This document shows, one piece after another, positions 1 to 11,887 of a stretch of 64,000 nt of DNA. This DNA is from Diphasiastrum complanatum (taxonomy: Eukaryota > Streptophyta > Lycopodiopsida > Lycopodiales > Lycopodiaceae), in contig MU831885.1 in assembly GCA_029204225.1 (NCBI GenBank), forward strand, positions 34,473 to 98,472, read 5' to 3'. A program made the translations under genes and the position numbers. How positions within the stretch are numbered: position 1 is the first letter of the stretch; each line of letters opens with the position of its first letter. Below the pieces are notes generated by a model. That model was not told the origin of the DNA and ran no database searches. It saw only the letters and a program-made list of their open reading frames with translations.

Positions 1-330
1 TCAGATCTCAACTGACGACCTCATTCTAATCTTGAGCAACAGCCATGCGTTAGATCTCAACCGGTGGAAGTTGCTTAGATCTCAACCGACGGGAACCGCT
101 TCCAATCTCCACCGACACACACTGTCCAATCTCAACCGACAGCCAGTGTCAGATCTCAACTGACGCACTCTATTGAATCTCAACTGACACACACTATCAA
201 ATCTCGACCGACGATGCCCTATGACATCTCGACCGATGGTCCTCAGTAAAATCTCAACCGACGGTCTCAATGAAATCTCAACCGATGGCCATTCAGTCCA
301 ATTTCAACCGACGGCCTGTTTCAATTGGAC
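1..330. repeat. Degenerate minisatellite, unit about 27-31 bp
   Basis: The motif ATCTCAACCGAC, with variants such as AACTGAC, TCGACCGAC and CCACCGAC, recurs about every 27-31 bp, separated by 15-18 bp of more variable sequence. About eleven units can be followed from the window start to about position 325, where the pattern fades. The array is probably cut by the window edge. Short ORFs across it come from the repeat and are not genes. Confidence 0.8.
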
Positions 331-1508
331 CAGATCCACGCTAGACCACAAACATTTCCAACGACGATCAGAACTACAGCTTGCATTGACAATCTATCTG
401 ACAATCTATTTATCTATCTGCAACACTGTAAACGAGGCCAACTACACGAGCCTGCATCTGCATTGGGTAATAACAACCGCATTCACCTGGAGCAACCGCC
501 TTGAGCCATCACCATCGCCAAAAACCAGCACTGCAGCTATCGTATTCATCGCCATCACACCACCTCCACCCTAGACCCGTGGAGAATGCATTTGTAGATA
601 GTTCACCTCTATTCACCCTTGAATCGCACTACACCGCAATCCACCGTCAACCACCACACACAATTCACCTAACTACCTCCGCATAGAACACCTTCCTTCA
701 TCATTCACCCACCTTCCTCACCTCCGCAACTGACCGCATGCCATCGCATTAAACACACCTTCCACTTCAATCGCAACACTCTGCACTCTCCCCACCTTAC
801 GGACCACCTCCACCTCCACCCGCAATCACCCGTCACAACCATCGCAACCATCCACATTCTTGCGACTGCATTCCATTACATCAGAACCCCATCCATTCGT
901 AACCCGTAACCCCAGTATTCCTCCACAACAGACCTCCAACATCACCTCCTAAAGCTTCACTCTGCCTCAGCCACAACAAACCACCACCTTCATTCGCCAG
1001 TGAACCATAGCGCCTACATTTCAACCGCACTCGCCCACACTGAACTATACTCAGATCTCAATCACCCGCACCCACCGCAAACAAACATGCTGTAGTCGCA
1101 ATTGTTCGCTGCAACCGCACTCGCCCGCTACAACCGTAATCGACCGCTGACATTGCCACTGATTGCAACAGTCTACATCCCTCCATCAACCGCATTAGAC
1201 TGCAATCAAACTGCACATAACCGCCACTGACCGCACAGTCCGCATCCGTACTCAAACGCCATCTACCATAGCCACCGCAACTACAATCAACCATAGCTAA
1301 ACGTAACCGAACGCAACTAACCGCAACCATCTGTCAATCGCATCAGATCACAATCACCCATAGTGATCCGTAGCACCCGCATCCCACCGTAACCGTAAAC
1401 CACATCAAACCGTATACCGTAGACCGTATGACCTTCAATTTTTTTTTTTCAAAAACACCAAAAAACTCAAAAAATCCAAAAATAGTAAAAAACTCATACC
1501 AGTACTCA
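331..1508. other. CA/CCG-rich low-complexity DNA without a gene
   Basis: This stretch is strongly C/A-biased. Between about 1050 and 1430 it is built from loosely repeated CCGCAACCG, ACCGTAAC and CGCACTCGCCC words, which suggests an old, highly diverged tandem repeat. From 1437 to 1500 there is a T-run followed by A-rich DNA with spaced C residues. Such A-rich leaders are common just upstream of gag in some plant gypsy elements. No convincing ORF, LTR end or primer-binding site was seen. Confidence 0.5.
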
Positions 1509-2861
1509 ATGGACCAACAAAAAGACCCTGAAATTCCAGACGATTATCCATAGAAGGTCAGGTCCCTTGTAGTTGAACAAATCAGACACCATAGGTTCTA
1601 CAGAATGCGGGCCAAACTCCAAGAGCCATCCACAAACCCGTTCGACAAACAAGAACCTAATAGAGCCGAGTCTTCATGTGCACGAGCCCATCTTTATGGT
1701 GCTGACCCCTCCCAGGCCAGAACCTACCTTAATAGAGTTTCTGCTACCCACGGAGCTCATCTTGAAAGACGTACACCCAAACTAGATCTACCAAAGTTTG
1801 ATGGTAGTTCGGACCCTCACAGATTTTTGCAAACCTTTGAGAATGCATGTGATGTATATGGTGAAACATCCCCCGATGCTATGGTCCAATTGTTTTTGAT
1901 GACCATGATCGCTAAAGCACGTGATTGGTTTTTCAACCTTGATCGTGATGAAAAGACAAACTAGTCAATTTTGAAAGAATCCTTTATCAAGTATTTTAAG
2001 CCCTTTCGCTTGGTAGAGAGCCCTTTTGTCCAATTGAGTAACATCAAAATGACAAAAGACGAACGTGTATGAGACTATATTGAGCATTTCAAATGCCTCA
2101 AAAGTCAAGTACAAGAATAGCCCTCCGAATAGATGCTGCTCATCTGGTTCCTAGTCGGACATCCAAGATGGATTAGACGCGAGCTTAAATCAAATGACGA
2201 ATATACGAGCCTGAAGTTAGCTATGTCTAATGCCATCAAGAAAGAGGACGAAGGATTGGATGTTGACGAATCCAGGGAAAGACGAGCACCACGTGCTCCT
2301 GTCCATGAGTCGAAGCCGATCGAGGACACCCGAGATCAGCTTTGGAAATCCCAGTTAAAGTTGTTTAATAAACAACATCAACTACAGATGTAGAAATTCA
2401 CCAATGAGTTTCAAGCTACCTTGAAGTCTATCCAAAGCAGTATGCCTGGTCAGTCAAACCCTGCACAAGTACCTTATAGACGAAGACCAATATGGTGCCC
2501 ACACTGCCGGGCTACGCATCCTGCTGATGCTTGTCCTTCATATCAGCCTATCCAAGCACATACAGTCCAACAATATGAAGAACAACCATCACAATATGGA
2601 AATGCTATCACTTATCGTGAATATCCACCTGAAAGTCCAGACCCACTAGCCATACAAGATGGCTATGCTATTATACAAGGGCCATTGCACACCAGATGTT
2701 TCATCTGTGGTGGAACTGACCACTTTATGGTTGATTGTCCAGTCAAGACCAAGTACCATGCTGAGTATCCTGACTGTATCAAAAAACACAGTTTCAAAGT
2801 CTGTCCAAAACAACCAACTAAGATCCTACATGCCCGTCACGTTAGTTATGACTCCCAATAG
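1509..2861 (+). pseudogene. Ty3/gypsy gag, stop-riddled but in one frame
   Basis: A single frame runs from ATG 1509 to 2861 without a frameshift but carries stops at 1551, 1962, 2070, 2118, 2130, 2391 and 2859. It reads as a gypsy Gag, the nucleocapsid/capsid precursor. A capsid-like segment lies around 1785-2110 (LPKFDGSSDPHRFLQTFE, AKARDWFF, a DYIEHFK-like box). A charged linker follows, then two zinc-knuckle-like motifs, CPHCRATHPADAC near 2490 and the canonical CFICGGTDHFMVDC (CX2CX4HX4C) near 2698. Each stop can be explained by one C-to-T or G-to-A change from CAG, CGA or TGG, so decay looks transition-driven. The reading continues open to a TGA at 2994. No protease or RT is seen downstream. 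Confidence 0.8.
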
Positions 2862-3333
2862 GATTCTCACGACAACCACACGAGCACCATAACACCCAAC
2901 CACTCAGCTTGCTGCTCACTCGAGAAGTTTCTAGCAAACTTCTACAATACCGCACAATACACCAGCCCCATAATGAAAAAAGACAATATGAAATGAGTCC
3001 TTGTCGAAAGAAAGTGAAACCGATATTCCGTCATCTGCTACAATGTCCAACCAAGAGCAACCTCCATAGGAAATTGATAGTTTTTCTCCCCTTCTACAAC
3101 CTCACATCTATTTTGTCTTTCCACATGCTGATAAAATTTCCAATATGCCAATACACAATATTTCTTGGATTCAGAAATCCAGATAGAGATTCGGTTCTGA
3201 ATCTCTTGTTCATAGAGGTCCTCAGGACACAGTACCTCAATAATACCTGCATCTCAAGCTATATCTTACAACATTTGCTATCACTGATGGTCGATTTTAG
3301 CGTCACCCACCCTGCCTTGTTTTGACAAGGGCA
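2862..3333 (+). other. Decayed sequence after gag, ending in a PPT-like run
   Basis: The gag frame stays open a little further, then stops accumulate. No protease, RT or integrase motif is readable. A purine-rich ACAAGGGCA at about 3325-3333 sits immediately before a TG that could start an LTR, so it may be a polypurine tract. A deletion of pol between gag and this LTR would explain the layout. Confidence 0.35.
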
Positions 3334-4236
3334 TGTCAGAGTAAGTCACATTACTCTACAAAACAAAAGAAATATTGCAATTGTCAAAGTACATTATCAA
3401 TGTTGATGAATGCAAGTTTTGTTAGACAAGTGCTATATAGTTCTCACTCTTTGTCACGTTTGTTTATTTTCTTGTTTCTCTTCACCTATTTTGTGTGATT
3501 GATTTTTGCATGAAAAATAGCTATTGCACGAGAGTCTTCTGTAGAGCATCTCATGAACACATTTTCATTCATCTATACATCTTCAGATTACCTTGTATAA
3601 CAGTTTAGAATTTTTAAGTTGATTCTTGCATCTCATTGCCATATTATTTTTTGAGTCAACTACAGCAAGATCGAAACAAATTAAGTTAAAATTTGTTCAA
3701 TCTTTAATCCAGTCGCATGTTCAATGAGTTTCAACTATGTGTTCCACACGCCGATCCAATCCTGAGCATGAACAGTTACCAACAACAACATCTCCACCAA
3801 CAGATTTTTGGAGAGGGGAGAGAGTGGATCTGCTTGGATCCACTGGAGCATTTACGCTATCTGCAACAACATCAGCAAGATCGACAGCCAAGGTCACAAG
3901 TCAAATATGAAAAGACAAGGCTAAAGAAGGCAGATGGATAATCTGAAACGACTTAATCAGAAGAAGTATTCCGATCACGACAAGGATCCTTCATAAAAGG
4001 AAACACAAACGTTGGAAAATCAGTCTCCTTCTTCAACCAACCTCTTGCCATACTTCTGCGCCCATTCTCATGTCTATCATCCACACCATCTACCTTTGTC
4101 ACCACCACCCTTCCTTCCATCTGTTTGTTTATCTACCCTAGCCTCTCCATATTGGTTGAGTGGTTCATGCTCCACAGGTGTCCTTTTGGTTTGCATGTAT
4201 TGGAATCCTTAAGATCTTCACTTGGTGGTTCTTACA
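3334..4236 (+). repeat. Probable LTR (about 903 bp)
   Basis: The boundaries are inferred from signals: it begins TGTCAGAG after a purine-rich run and ends CTTACA one base before a primer-binding site complementary to initiator tRNA-Met. No second copy is in the window, so the 5' boundary is not confirmed. Short ORFs inside (for example 3717-3941, Gln-rich) have no recognisable domain. The segment is flanked by both a PPT-like and a PBS-like signal, which one ordinary LTR in a single element would not show. Confidence 0.4.
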
Positions 4237-4237
4237 G

Positions 4238-4249
4238 TGGTATCAGAAC
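4238..4249 (+). promoter_or_regulatory. Primer-binding site, initiator tRNA-Met type
   Basis: TGGTATCAGAAC differs by one base from the common plant retrotransposon PBS TGGTATCAGAGC and lies one base after the CA that would end an LTR. Reverse transcription of a plus-strand element would start here. Confidence 0.6.
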
Positions 4250-4779
4250 TTGGATCACATCTATTAGGAGGTGGAGCTTGAGAATCTTGGATTTTGTAAT
4301 TCTTTTGGTGTAGCTCTTTGCTTCTTCTTCCAGGTGCTGGAATTCAATGTCAAGTAGGTGGATTCTCAGATCCTTGGTGTACTTTCAGCCTAAAGATCAT
4401 AATTGTGGATTTGCTCTATGAATTTTGATGGAAATTATAGGATTTATGATGAATTTAGTGAAATTTTCACCTGGAATTGATATTTTTTTGCAAGAAATTG
4501 GTTATAGGATCTGGTGTAGTGCATTTTACAGATTTTACTTACGGTTTTACATTCATTAATTATAGAATTTAAGGATTACATGATGTTTGAATAGTCAAAA
4601 AGTTGACTAGATAGTGATTTTGGACCAAAAATTGTGGTTTTTGGGCCATAAATGGGCTATAGAAACCATGTTTGACTTGAATCAGAACTTTTAATGCTTG
4701 CATGCAATGGATTTACAGGGATTTGGATCTGATTGCACGAATTTGTGGATTTTCCCCACAAATTTTGGTCATGGCACAA

Positions 4780-5336
4780 CCGAGGGGCCAGGGAAAGCTA
4801 GAAAGGATTCCACTATCTGACTCAACAATTTGGACTGGATTCTATCCTTGCGAAATGTTGAAACAACTAGTTGTTCAATAGATGCGCAGCGGCCTGAATG
4901 ACAAGTTCCATGATAGCATCTATCAGGTAACCGTTGTTAGTCTAGATTGGAATTTCTGGTGTAGTTTGGGTGACGAAAGGTTTGATCAGACTTTTTGTCT
5001 GACGATGGGAGATGGGCTGACGGTCACCGGACATAATGCCAATGGTGACCATCGAGTTTGCGTTAATCATGACCTTGTATGTGGTACCTTAGTACAAGAA
5101 GTAGAAGCGTGACTTTGACACATCCCAGGTGGCGTAAGTGTGAAGGGCGAGGCCCATGTTAATCTCATAATGGAAAAGCACTGGAAAAAAACCCATTGCC
5201 TCAAGAAGTGGGCCAGTTGTCTGAAGCCATCGTTGAATCAGAGCGTTAGAGGGCAAGGGCCAAATTTGTGTGACTGAGGGGATTTCGCTCTGAATCACCT
5301 ACTTGGTGCCAGAGTCTTTAGAGGATGAGGAGGCCA
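4780..5336 (-). pseudogene. Decayed ORF of unknown function
   Basis: On the minus strand a plausible start at 5336 (MASSSSKDSG) is followed, after an in-frame TAG, by a coherent stretch (IPSVTQIWPLPSNALIQRW, then FFPVLFHYEINMGLALHTY). It runs past another stop into MINANSMVTIGIMSGDRQP and on to about 4780. Composition is protein-like throughout, and at least three stops interrupt it. I do not recognise a family. Its setting among retroelements suggests an accessory ORF or gag-related protein, but that is inference. The plus-strand ORF at 4882-5112 is probably its shadow. Confidence 0.35.
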
Positions 5337-5339
5337 TGT

Positions 5340-6545
5340 TAGCAATGATAGTTAAAGGACGAAAAAGTAGGAAAAATGGTAGAAAAGATAAAAAGATGTG
5401 AAAATGACAAAAAACTGTGAATAACGAGTGTCGGATGGCAAAAACTGTAGTTCAGAGCGCAGATCTGTGTTCAGTATGTGTAGATGATAGCTTGTAGGAA
5501 GTTTGGTCTCAAACAGAGAGCTTATAAATTTTAGTAAAAATTTGAACAGAGTTTTGCCAGCAAAGGTGACAAATTACTCAAATTCAGCCCTTATATAGCG
5601 GAATTTAGAGTGCGTATTAAGTGAAATCCACTTTCCCTTGTTCAGTTCCACCAAAATTTTGGCAGGGATTATAAAGTCCTCAACACAGGATTCTAGTCTA
5701 AGCATACCATACAAAGCAACAACACATGGAAACCCGTGGAAGTTAAACCAACCCAACCAAACCTAGATCGTACGGATCTAGCCCCCAAGCTATGGATCAA
5801 TCAGAGTCATGGAAAGAGGAGTCACACCAGCAGCATGTAGCTACTCATCACAAATCAAGCATACACTAGTGAGAGCCCAACATGTATACTTATACCCTCC
5901 AAGGCCCATGCACCTCTAGTAGTGCACTGTGACACCTCACTGGACACCTCTGCCTATCTGGGCCACATCATCCAGTTCTCTAATGACTCACTGATAGACC
6001 CATTCCAACTCCACCACCATGTGTTTAGGATTACAACCCTTAATTATGACTATGTACACATAAGGGCCCCAATTCCCTTATAGTCACAATTAACTTACAG
6101 GTTGTTGGTCTACCGGTCCCTAGCATGGACACTCTACCCAAGACCAGTCATGGGCATGACAGGGACCTTCTTCACAAAATTATAAGACCTTAGGGAAGTC
6201 TGCGAGAGTTTAACATTGTCTAGATCTAGGTTAAATCTATTGAATGCTAATGATCAAATAGTGATTTGTGTCATTGAAGCAATTCATTTTGAAGCATTAG
6301 ATCAGACCTTTAAGGTTGATTTGTTCAAATCTTAAGTGTGTGTGAAATATCAAACCAAATTGAACTAGAATCAATTTCTTTGAGGAGTGAATTGCTAGGA
6401 TATTTGTAGTTGATCTATTATACCATCATCCAAGTTGAACTAGGATTGATTGGGCCGAGATTAGAAGCTTTTTGAAAGCTAGAAATCTATCTTAGCTCAC
6501 ACCTTATCAAGAGATCTTTGTGTATCTCATAGGCTTTCATTCAAA
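5340..6545. other. Non-coding stretch with an LTR-like piece
   Basis: No ORF of note. Around 5740-5800 the minus strand contains the words GGGGGCTAGATCC, GATCTAGG and TTGGTTGGGT. These also occur near the 3' ends of the gypsy LTRs at 25329-25820 and 35040-35178, so a related LTR in reverse orientation lies here with unresolved ends. From about 6225 the sequence looks like an untranslated leader running into the copia gag that starts at 6546. Confidence 0.4.
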
Positions 6546-7258
6546 ATGACATCCATGGGTGGATATATGTTAGAATCTAGTGAGAAACTAACTTCCACAA
6601 ACTATTCCATTTGGAAAGTAAGAATTGAATCACTATTAGTGCTTTATGATCTCTTTGATATTGTCTTAGGAGTTGAGGAAGAGCCTCAAGCTCCCCAAGA
6701 ACAACTAAAGTACAAGAAGAGGGTTAGATTAGCCCTACATTGCTTGAAGTTAAATGTAAGCAATGATCACTTGAAGGAGGTGGCTTCTTGTACCACATCA
6801 AAAGAGGCTTGGAATTCACTAAAGTTTATGAATCCAATAACACTTCAAGAGTGCTTATGCTAAGAAACTTGATCTTGCAAAGCATGAGGGGAAGTGGAGA
6901 AAACGGACAAGTGTATGTCCTAACGATAAAATCCTTGAACAAAGAATTGGGATCTATAGGAGAAAAGATCCAAGATAATGAACTAGTACAAGTAATTTGG
7001 AATGGATTAGGAGATGAGTTCTCTAATCTAGTTCAATCTTTTGCTATTCAAGGCCAACTTCCATCAATTGAGAAATTGCATAATGTTCTTGTGGCCGAGG
7101 AGAGTAGAACCTCAAAACAAGAATGGGGTCCTTATCACTACATAATGTTGATGAGAAAGCAAACTTCACATCTAAAGGCAAGAAGAAGACTCATCCTTTC
7201 AAGAAGATCCAAGACAAGGAGGCCGAGGCAAAGGATGGAATATTTGCACACTCAATGA
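6546..7258 (+). pseudogene. Copia gag fragment (UBN2/DUF4219-type), frameshifted
   Basis: The start (MTSMGGYMLESSEKL, then NYSIWKVRIESLL) closely matches the N-terminus of the copia Gag at 14149 and 35874, so the start codon at 6546 is well supported. The gag_pre-integrs/UBN2-type region continues (EAWNSLK), then shifts frame by one base near 6826 and resumes as VYESNNTSRVLMLRN, ending with ELVQVIWNGLGDEFSNLV. A second frameshift lies around 7130-7160, after which a Lys-rich tail is readable in another frame (HPFKKIQDKEAEAKDG). It stops at about 7257, before any zinc knuckle. Protease, integrase and RT are absent. It is a truncated relative of the 9407-15643 element. Confidence 0.8.
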
Positions 7259-8031
7259 TGTTACAATATACAACTTGTTAACATCGCATGATTTTGGTGT
7301 TATAATAAAAAGATGTAATGAAAGAGTGTAGGTGTTAAATAAGTTCTTGATAATTGACAAAAAGTAGACATTTAAAATGCATGCACAACTCACATGTTCA
7401 TAATGACAAATTAATACCAATGTGTTTGAAATCATTAGAGGAAATCCAAACTCCAAAACACCCTTCTAAGGAATGCCACATAAGAAAGAAAAAATCATCA
7501 GAATTTAAAAAACTCTGATTGAATTTTTGGTCTTTCCACACACCTTCGGTGACTTAACTCCACCAGTAATGTGTGTAGTTATTTGGAAGTGGGGCAACCA
7601 CAACGCATAAGGTTTGGTCTTCAAGACTTGTTATGTTGGTTAATGTGCTAGTATTAACGCACTTTCACAAGGAGACTTCACCAAAAATCCAACTCTAGCC
7701 CCACATGCATTCAATCAAAGGATACAAGCACTCTTCTAAGATTCATTAGAGATGCATAGAATTCGAATAGGATTCCTCCAGCTAAGTTATCTCATTGCTT
7801 TCTGAATGCATTGTTGGATTTTAAAGTCCATAATAGTGGATATAGTACATCTAAGAGATTCTTTCTCTAGGCTATGGTTGTAACGACATGGTCATTTCAA
7901 ACTTAAATTAATAAACATTCTTAAATGCACTATTCATTGGATTAGTTGTAGTCCAAAGGCACCACAATTCACTAGATTGTTACTGTTTAGTGACAACCTC
8001 TCCCTCTCTATCTTCACACAAAAATGTCTTT

Positions 8032-8034
<3 letters not shown>
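7259..8034. other. No gene seen
   Basis: AT-rich sequence without convincing ORFs, LTR ends or repeats. The minus-strand ORF at 7199-7456 has no recognisable features. Confidence 0.4.

Positions 8035-8126
<92 letters not shown>
8035..8126. repeat. (AC)n microsatellite, about 46 units
   Basis: An uninterrupted AC dinucleotide run of about 92 bp. It creates a spurious His-Thr ORF across 7990-8265. Confidence 0.98.
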
Positions 8127-9059
8127 CCAAATAAGCTATAACAACACTGTTTTAGCAATATTGGGAGAATGTAAAATTCAAAAAGACACTATTTTGATGT
8201 TTGATGAAAAATTTATCTTAATGATAAGTACCATTGTTAGAATGAATGCATCAATATTGAGGTAGTACATAGATCATTGCATTAAAAGCTTAAGCAAAAA
8301 AAAGGGTGAGGAAGTAAATAAGGGTTTCTAAAAAAAGGAGGAATGTGGGTGTATTTTTCAATACATTTTTTAAAATTAGCATTTATTTTGTTTTAGAAAT
8401 AAAAAATCATGTATTTAAATTTAGATATGTGGAGTACACAACTAGAAAAATATGGTCTCTCAACATGCCATTGGTTAGAATAGATAATCGATTGGAGCTA
8501 AAGGCCTATCACAAGTTTTGTAAGCTTAGAGACGTATGGTGGATTATTTGTTTCCAATAAAAGTCAATGTATGTTGAGACTCGTGTAATGTAGACTCGAG
8601 AGAGTAAAGCATTGACTTGACATAATACAATTAACTTTCTATCCACTACTCGGACTTTGATGCTAGAGGTTAATGGTATAATGGTGTGGCTTTTTTTTAA
8701 AGGAAATTTGCTACTAATATTGTGTTTATTGTAACATAGCATCAAAATTAGAAAGAGCCAAATAGGCGTATGTCTCAACATAGGAAAAGTCTTGTTGTTG
8801 TGTGGTTTGTAGATTTTAGGTTGTCCAATATTTTAAGCTTTTTGAAGTAATCATTGCGTGATATTTACAAAATATGTTGTAGAAAATGCCGACGTACATT
8901 GTGTTATCCTTTTTCAATGCAATGCATCAAATTTAGCCAATTAGAATGGGTCCAAAATCGATCTCATCCACTTATCTCTTGCCAAAAATAGTACAAACAC
9001 TATTTAGGCCCTTATTGACAAATATGAAACTATCTCTAAGTTGAGATCTCAAGTTGGCC
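8127..9059. other. No gene seen
   Basis: AT-rich. Small ORFs on both strands (8345-8560 plus, 8509-8781 minus) show no domain. From about 9000 the sequence merges into the decayed gypsy RT on the minus strand. Confidence 0.4.
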
Positions 9060-9406
9060 TCTAAAAATGCCAATAAACCAAAAAATTAGTTGACAATTTT
9101 TCACAAAGAATATGAGCACCCCAAGGTGATTTACTAGGCTGTATATGAGCCATCTTAACAACAATTTTCTATTTGATTTGTAATCTCTATTTCTTCTTTT
9201 TGAGAAAACCGATATGGTTGTCTAGAGATAGGGTGACTACCTAGAATTAACTCAATCATGTGGTCTACCAACTTGGAGGGTGGTATACCATGAGGAAATT
9301 CAACTGGAAAAACATCTTAAAATTTATCCAAGATTTTATTAATATCTATTTGCTCTTGATCTAAGTCCAATGAGTTAAGAATTTTAGACAGTTCACAGCT
9401 ACTTAG
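9060..9406 (-). pseudogene. Ty3/gypsy RT N-terminal remnant
   Basis: Minus-strand translation gives the region just before and into a gypsy reverse transcriptase. The order is a spacer (ILNSLDLDQEQIDINKIL), a stop, DVFPVEFPHGIPPSKLVDH, then MIELILGSHPISRQPYRFS. After a one-base shift comes a QPSKSPWGAHILFV-like box. In intact elements this lies directly upstream of the RT catalytic core. The reading is cut at 9406, where the complete copia element is inserted. It is non-functional. Confidence 0.75.
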
Positions 9407-10143
9407 TGTTGAATTTCACACGTGTGGACTGTCCACTACATGTACTTGTGATCTCCTAAGGTGTGTAGATGCACCAAGATCAAGACTAGATTGAGATTCA
9501 AGATCAATCTTGAATCCTATGGCAAAAACACACTACTACATGCATTCAATCACTTCCAACTCTCACTCACACGTGTGGGAAGTATTCAAAAAATAATCTA
9601 AGTAAAAACAAGCTGCTCTCCTTGGGTAGAGAGAGAAAATGCATCATGAGCTCTCAGGTAGAGAGAGAAAGCTAGAAATTCAATAACTCACAAAATCCAT
9701 GAAATCACCAAATCAATTAGCTTCAAAATGAGGAGTACAATGATACTAGTAGGTCCACGAGCTACCACTATGCTTAACTATGATTGGACCATATTTTGTC
9801 ACCTCTTGATCCTATTGGATCATTGATCTATGCACCTCTTAATTCTATTGGACTATATTCAAACACACCTCAATTTCCTATTGGACCTCACAAGGTTCCA
9901 CCTCTAAATCCTATTGGACCTCTTGGAATTCATCAAACAAAAACTTTACACTTGTCTACACTCTAATTAGCAAGTGTTTAGCCTCTTACTCTATTTTGGC
10001 TCAATAGTGGCATTACAAGTGGAAATGCATAATTTGCCATCTATGCCAAATTTATTCCTATCAACATCCTACACCTAGATGCTTGATGTAAAAAACATAA
10101 GACCCCTATATCTAACATAGATAATCTTTTTCAATTCTTCACA
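9407..10143 (-). repeat. 3' LTR of the copia element
   Basis: The downstream LTR in element orientation. It is collinear with the right copy over all 737 bp. Small ORFs inside it (for example 9784-9966 and its twin at 15284-15466) occur in both LTRs and are not genes. Confidence 0.95.
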
Positions 10144-10151
10144 CTCCTCCT
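10144..10151 (-). promoter_or_regulatory. Polypurine tract of the copia element
   Basis: On the minus strand AGGAGGAG directly abuts the 3' LTR, the expected place of the plus-strand primer. Confidence 0.75.
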
Positions 10152-10161
10152 AAAAAATTAT

Positions 10162-11887
10162 CTATGAAGATTTGAGCATTGATCTTGATATAACTCCAAG
10201 ATTAGATCTATGCTTGATGAAAGCATTTTTGCTCAAAGGCTTGGTGAGTAGATCGGCAATACAAGAGGACGAGTTGACATGCTCCAAATAGATTTCTCCT
10301 CCAATAAGCTTTTCTCTCACAAAATGGTGTGCCACTTCTATGTGCTTGTCTCTTGCATGAAATATGGGATTATTGGCAAGAGCTTGGGCCGAGATGTTAT
10401 CACACTTGATCATTGGTAGATCATCCTCCTTGATGCACTTTAGTTCCATTAATAACCTCTTGATCCAAAGCACTTCTTTGGTAGTTATAGTGAGTGCTTT
10501 GTACTCGGCCTCACATGAAGAAAGAGATATAGTATCTTGCTTTTTGGAAAGCCAAGATATTAGATTGCCTCCAAGAAAGATAGTGTATGCACTAATAGAC
10601 TTCGATACATCTTGTCACTTGCAAAGTCCGAATCCGAGTAGCCAATAATGGATAGATCTTCACTTTTATAGAGTAGACCATAATCACAAGATGAAGATAC
10701 ATATCTTAGAATCCTCTTGGCCATCTTCCAATGATGGATCTTAGGATCTTGCATAAATTGACTCAATTTGTGCACACAAAAACTAAGATTGGGCCTAGTA
10801 ATGGTAAGCCAAATCAAGGAGCCTACAAGACTCCTAAAAAGTGTGATGTCCTCAAAGGATCTTTCATCACCTTTATTAGGATCTTTACAATTTGCTCCAT
10901 TGGAGTATCTATGCTCTTAGAATTTTCCATATGGAATTTTTTCAACATAGAGTGAGCATATCTAGATTGGCATATAAAGACATGATTTTCATAAAAATCA
11001 ATTTCTAGGCCTAGGATGTAATGTATCTCTCCTAGATCTTGCATTTTAAACTCACATCCAAGTGCTAGCTTGGTTTCATCAACTAGCTTGATACAACTTC
11101 CACAAAGAATAATGTCATCAACATAAATTAGAAGAATGACAATATTGCTATCAACAAACTTTAGATACATGGAAGGATCATAGTCACTAAGAGTAAATCC
11201 TAGTGAGATAAGAAAAGAGTTAAGTCTTGAATACCATGATCTTGGTGCTTGCTTGAGTCCATAAAGACTTTTGAAGAGCAAGCACACTTTGGACTCATCC
11301 TTGATGAATCCTTGAGGTTGTTCCATATAGATCTCCTCCTCAAGATAACCATTTAGAAAAGCATTGGATACATCTAATTGGAACACCTTCCACTTGAAAA
11401 AACAAGCAAGAGAAATAAGAATTCTTATTGTCACCATCTTTGCAACGGGTGCAAAGGTCTCCTCATAATCAAGACCATGGATTTGAGCAAATCCTTTGGC
11501 ACATAATCTTGCTTTATGCTTGTTGATGGTGCCATCATGATTGAACTTCATCCGAAATACCCACTTGCAACCAATCACATGCTTGTTGGATGGAGGATCC
11601 ACAAGCTCCCAAGTATTGTTGGTGATCAATGCATCATACTCTTGCTTCATGGCATCATACCACTCCTTGGTATTGAGTGCCTCTTGTACATTCTTTGGCT
11701 CTTCATGAGAGACATAAAAAACATAATTAGTGGAATCAAGATCCACTTGTTTGCCTTTGTCAACATATGAGAGCCTCTTAGGCTCGGATCTATCTCTCAT
11801 GGATCTTCTTGGTGAAAAAATTCAAGGAGAGTCTTCTTCAAATCTCGACCCCATTACATCATGATTGTCTTCAAAATCAATAATTGA
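10162..11887 (-). pseudogene. Copia pol second half: reverse transcriptase and RNase H
   Basis: This continues the frame of the gag-IN ORF past two stops. The 325-residue open part (10823-11800) is a copia RT. It contains NEWYDAMKQEYDAL-like and NTWELVDPP boxes, GCKWVFRMKFNHDG, ETFAPVAKM, FQLDVSNAFLNG, SLYGLKQAPRSWY and the catalytic YVDD near 11117-11128, then FKMQDLGEIHYILGLEI. A one-base frameshift near 10899 leads to the linker and RNase H start (ITRPNLSFCVHKLSQFM, GYSDSDFASD). A second near 10609 leads to SLSSCEAEYKAL, VLWIKRLL, HIEVAHHFVRE and LTKPLS. It would copy the element RNA into DNA and degrade the template in the particle. Catalytic residues look intact; only the stops and shifts break it. 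Confidence 0.92.

Noticed and set aside
1-330. CRISPR-like spaced repeats
   Set aside because: The core is only 12 bp, degenerate, with AT/GC-drifting spacers in plant DNA; a minisatellite is the simpler reading.
7990-8265. His-Thr repeat ORF
   Set aside because: Translation of the (AC)n microsatellite.
9784-9966. 60-residue ORF repeated at 15284-15466
   Set aside because: It lies inside both LTRs and repeats only because the LTRs do.
11516-11770. Plus-strand ORFs antisense to the copia pol (also 10364-10648, 10731-10955, 13715-14089)
   Set aside because: They overlap strongly supported minus-strand RT, RNase H and gag; no independent domain.
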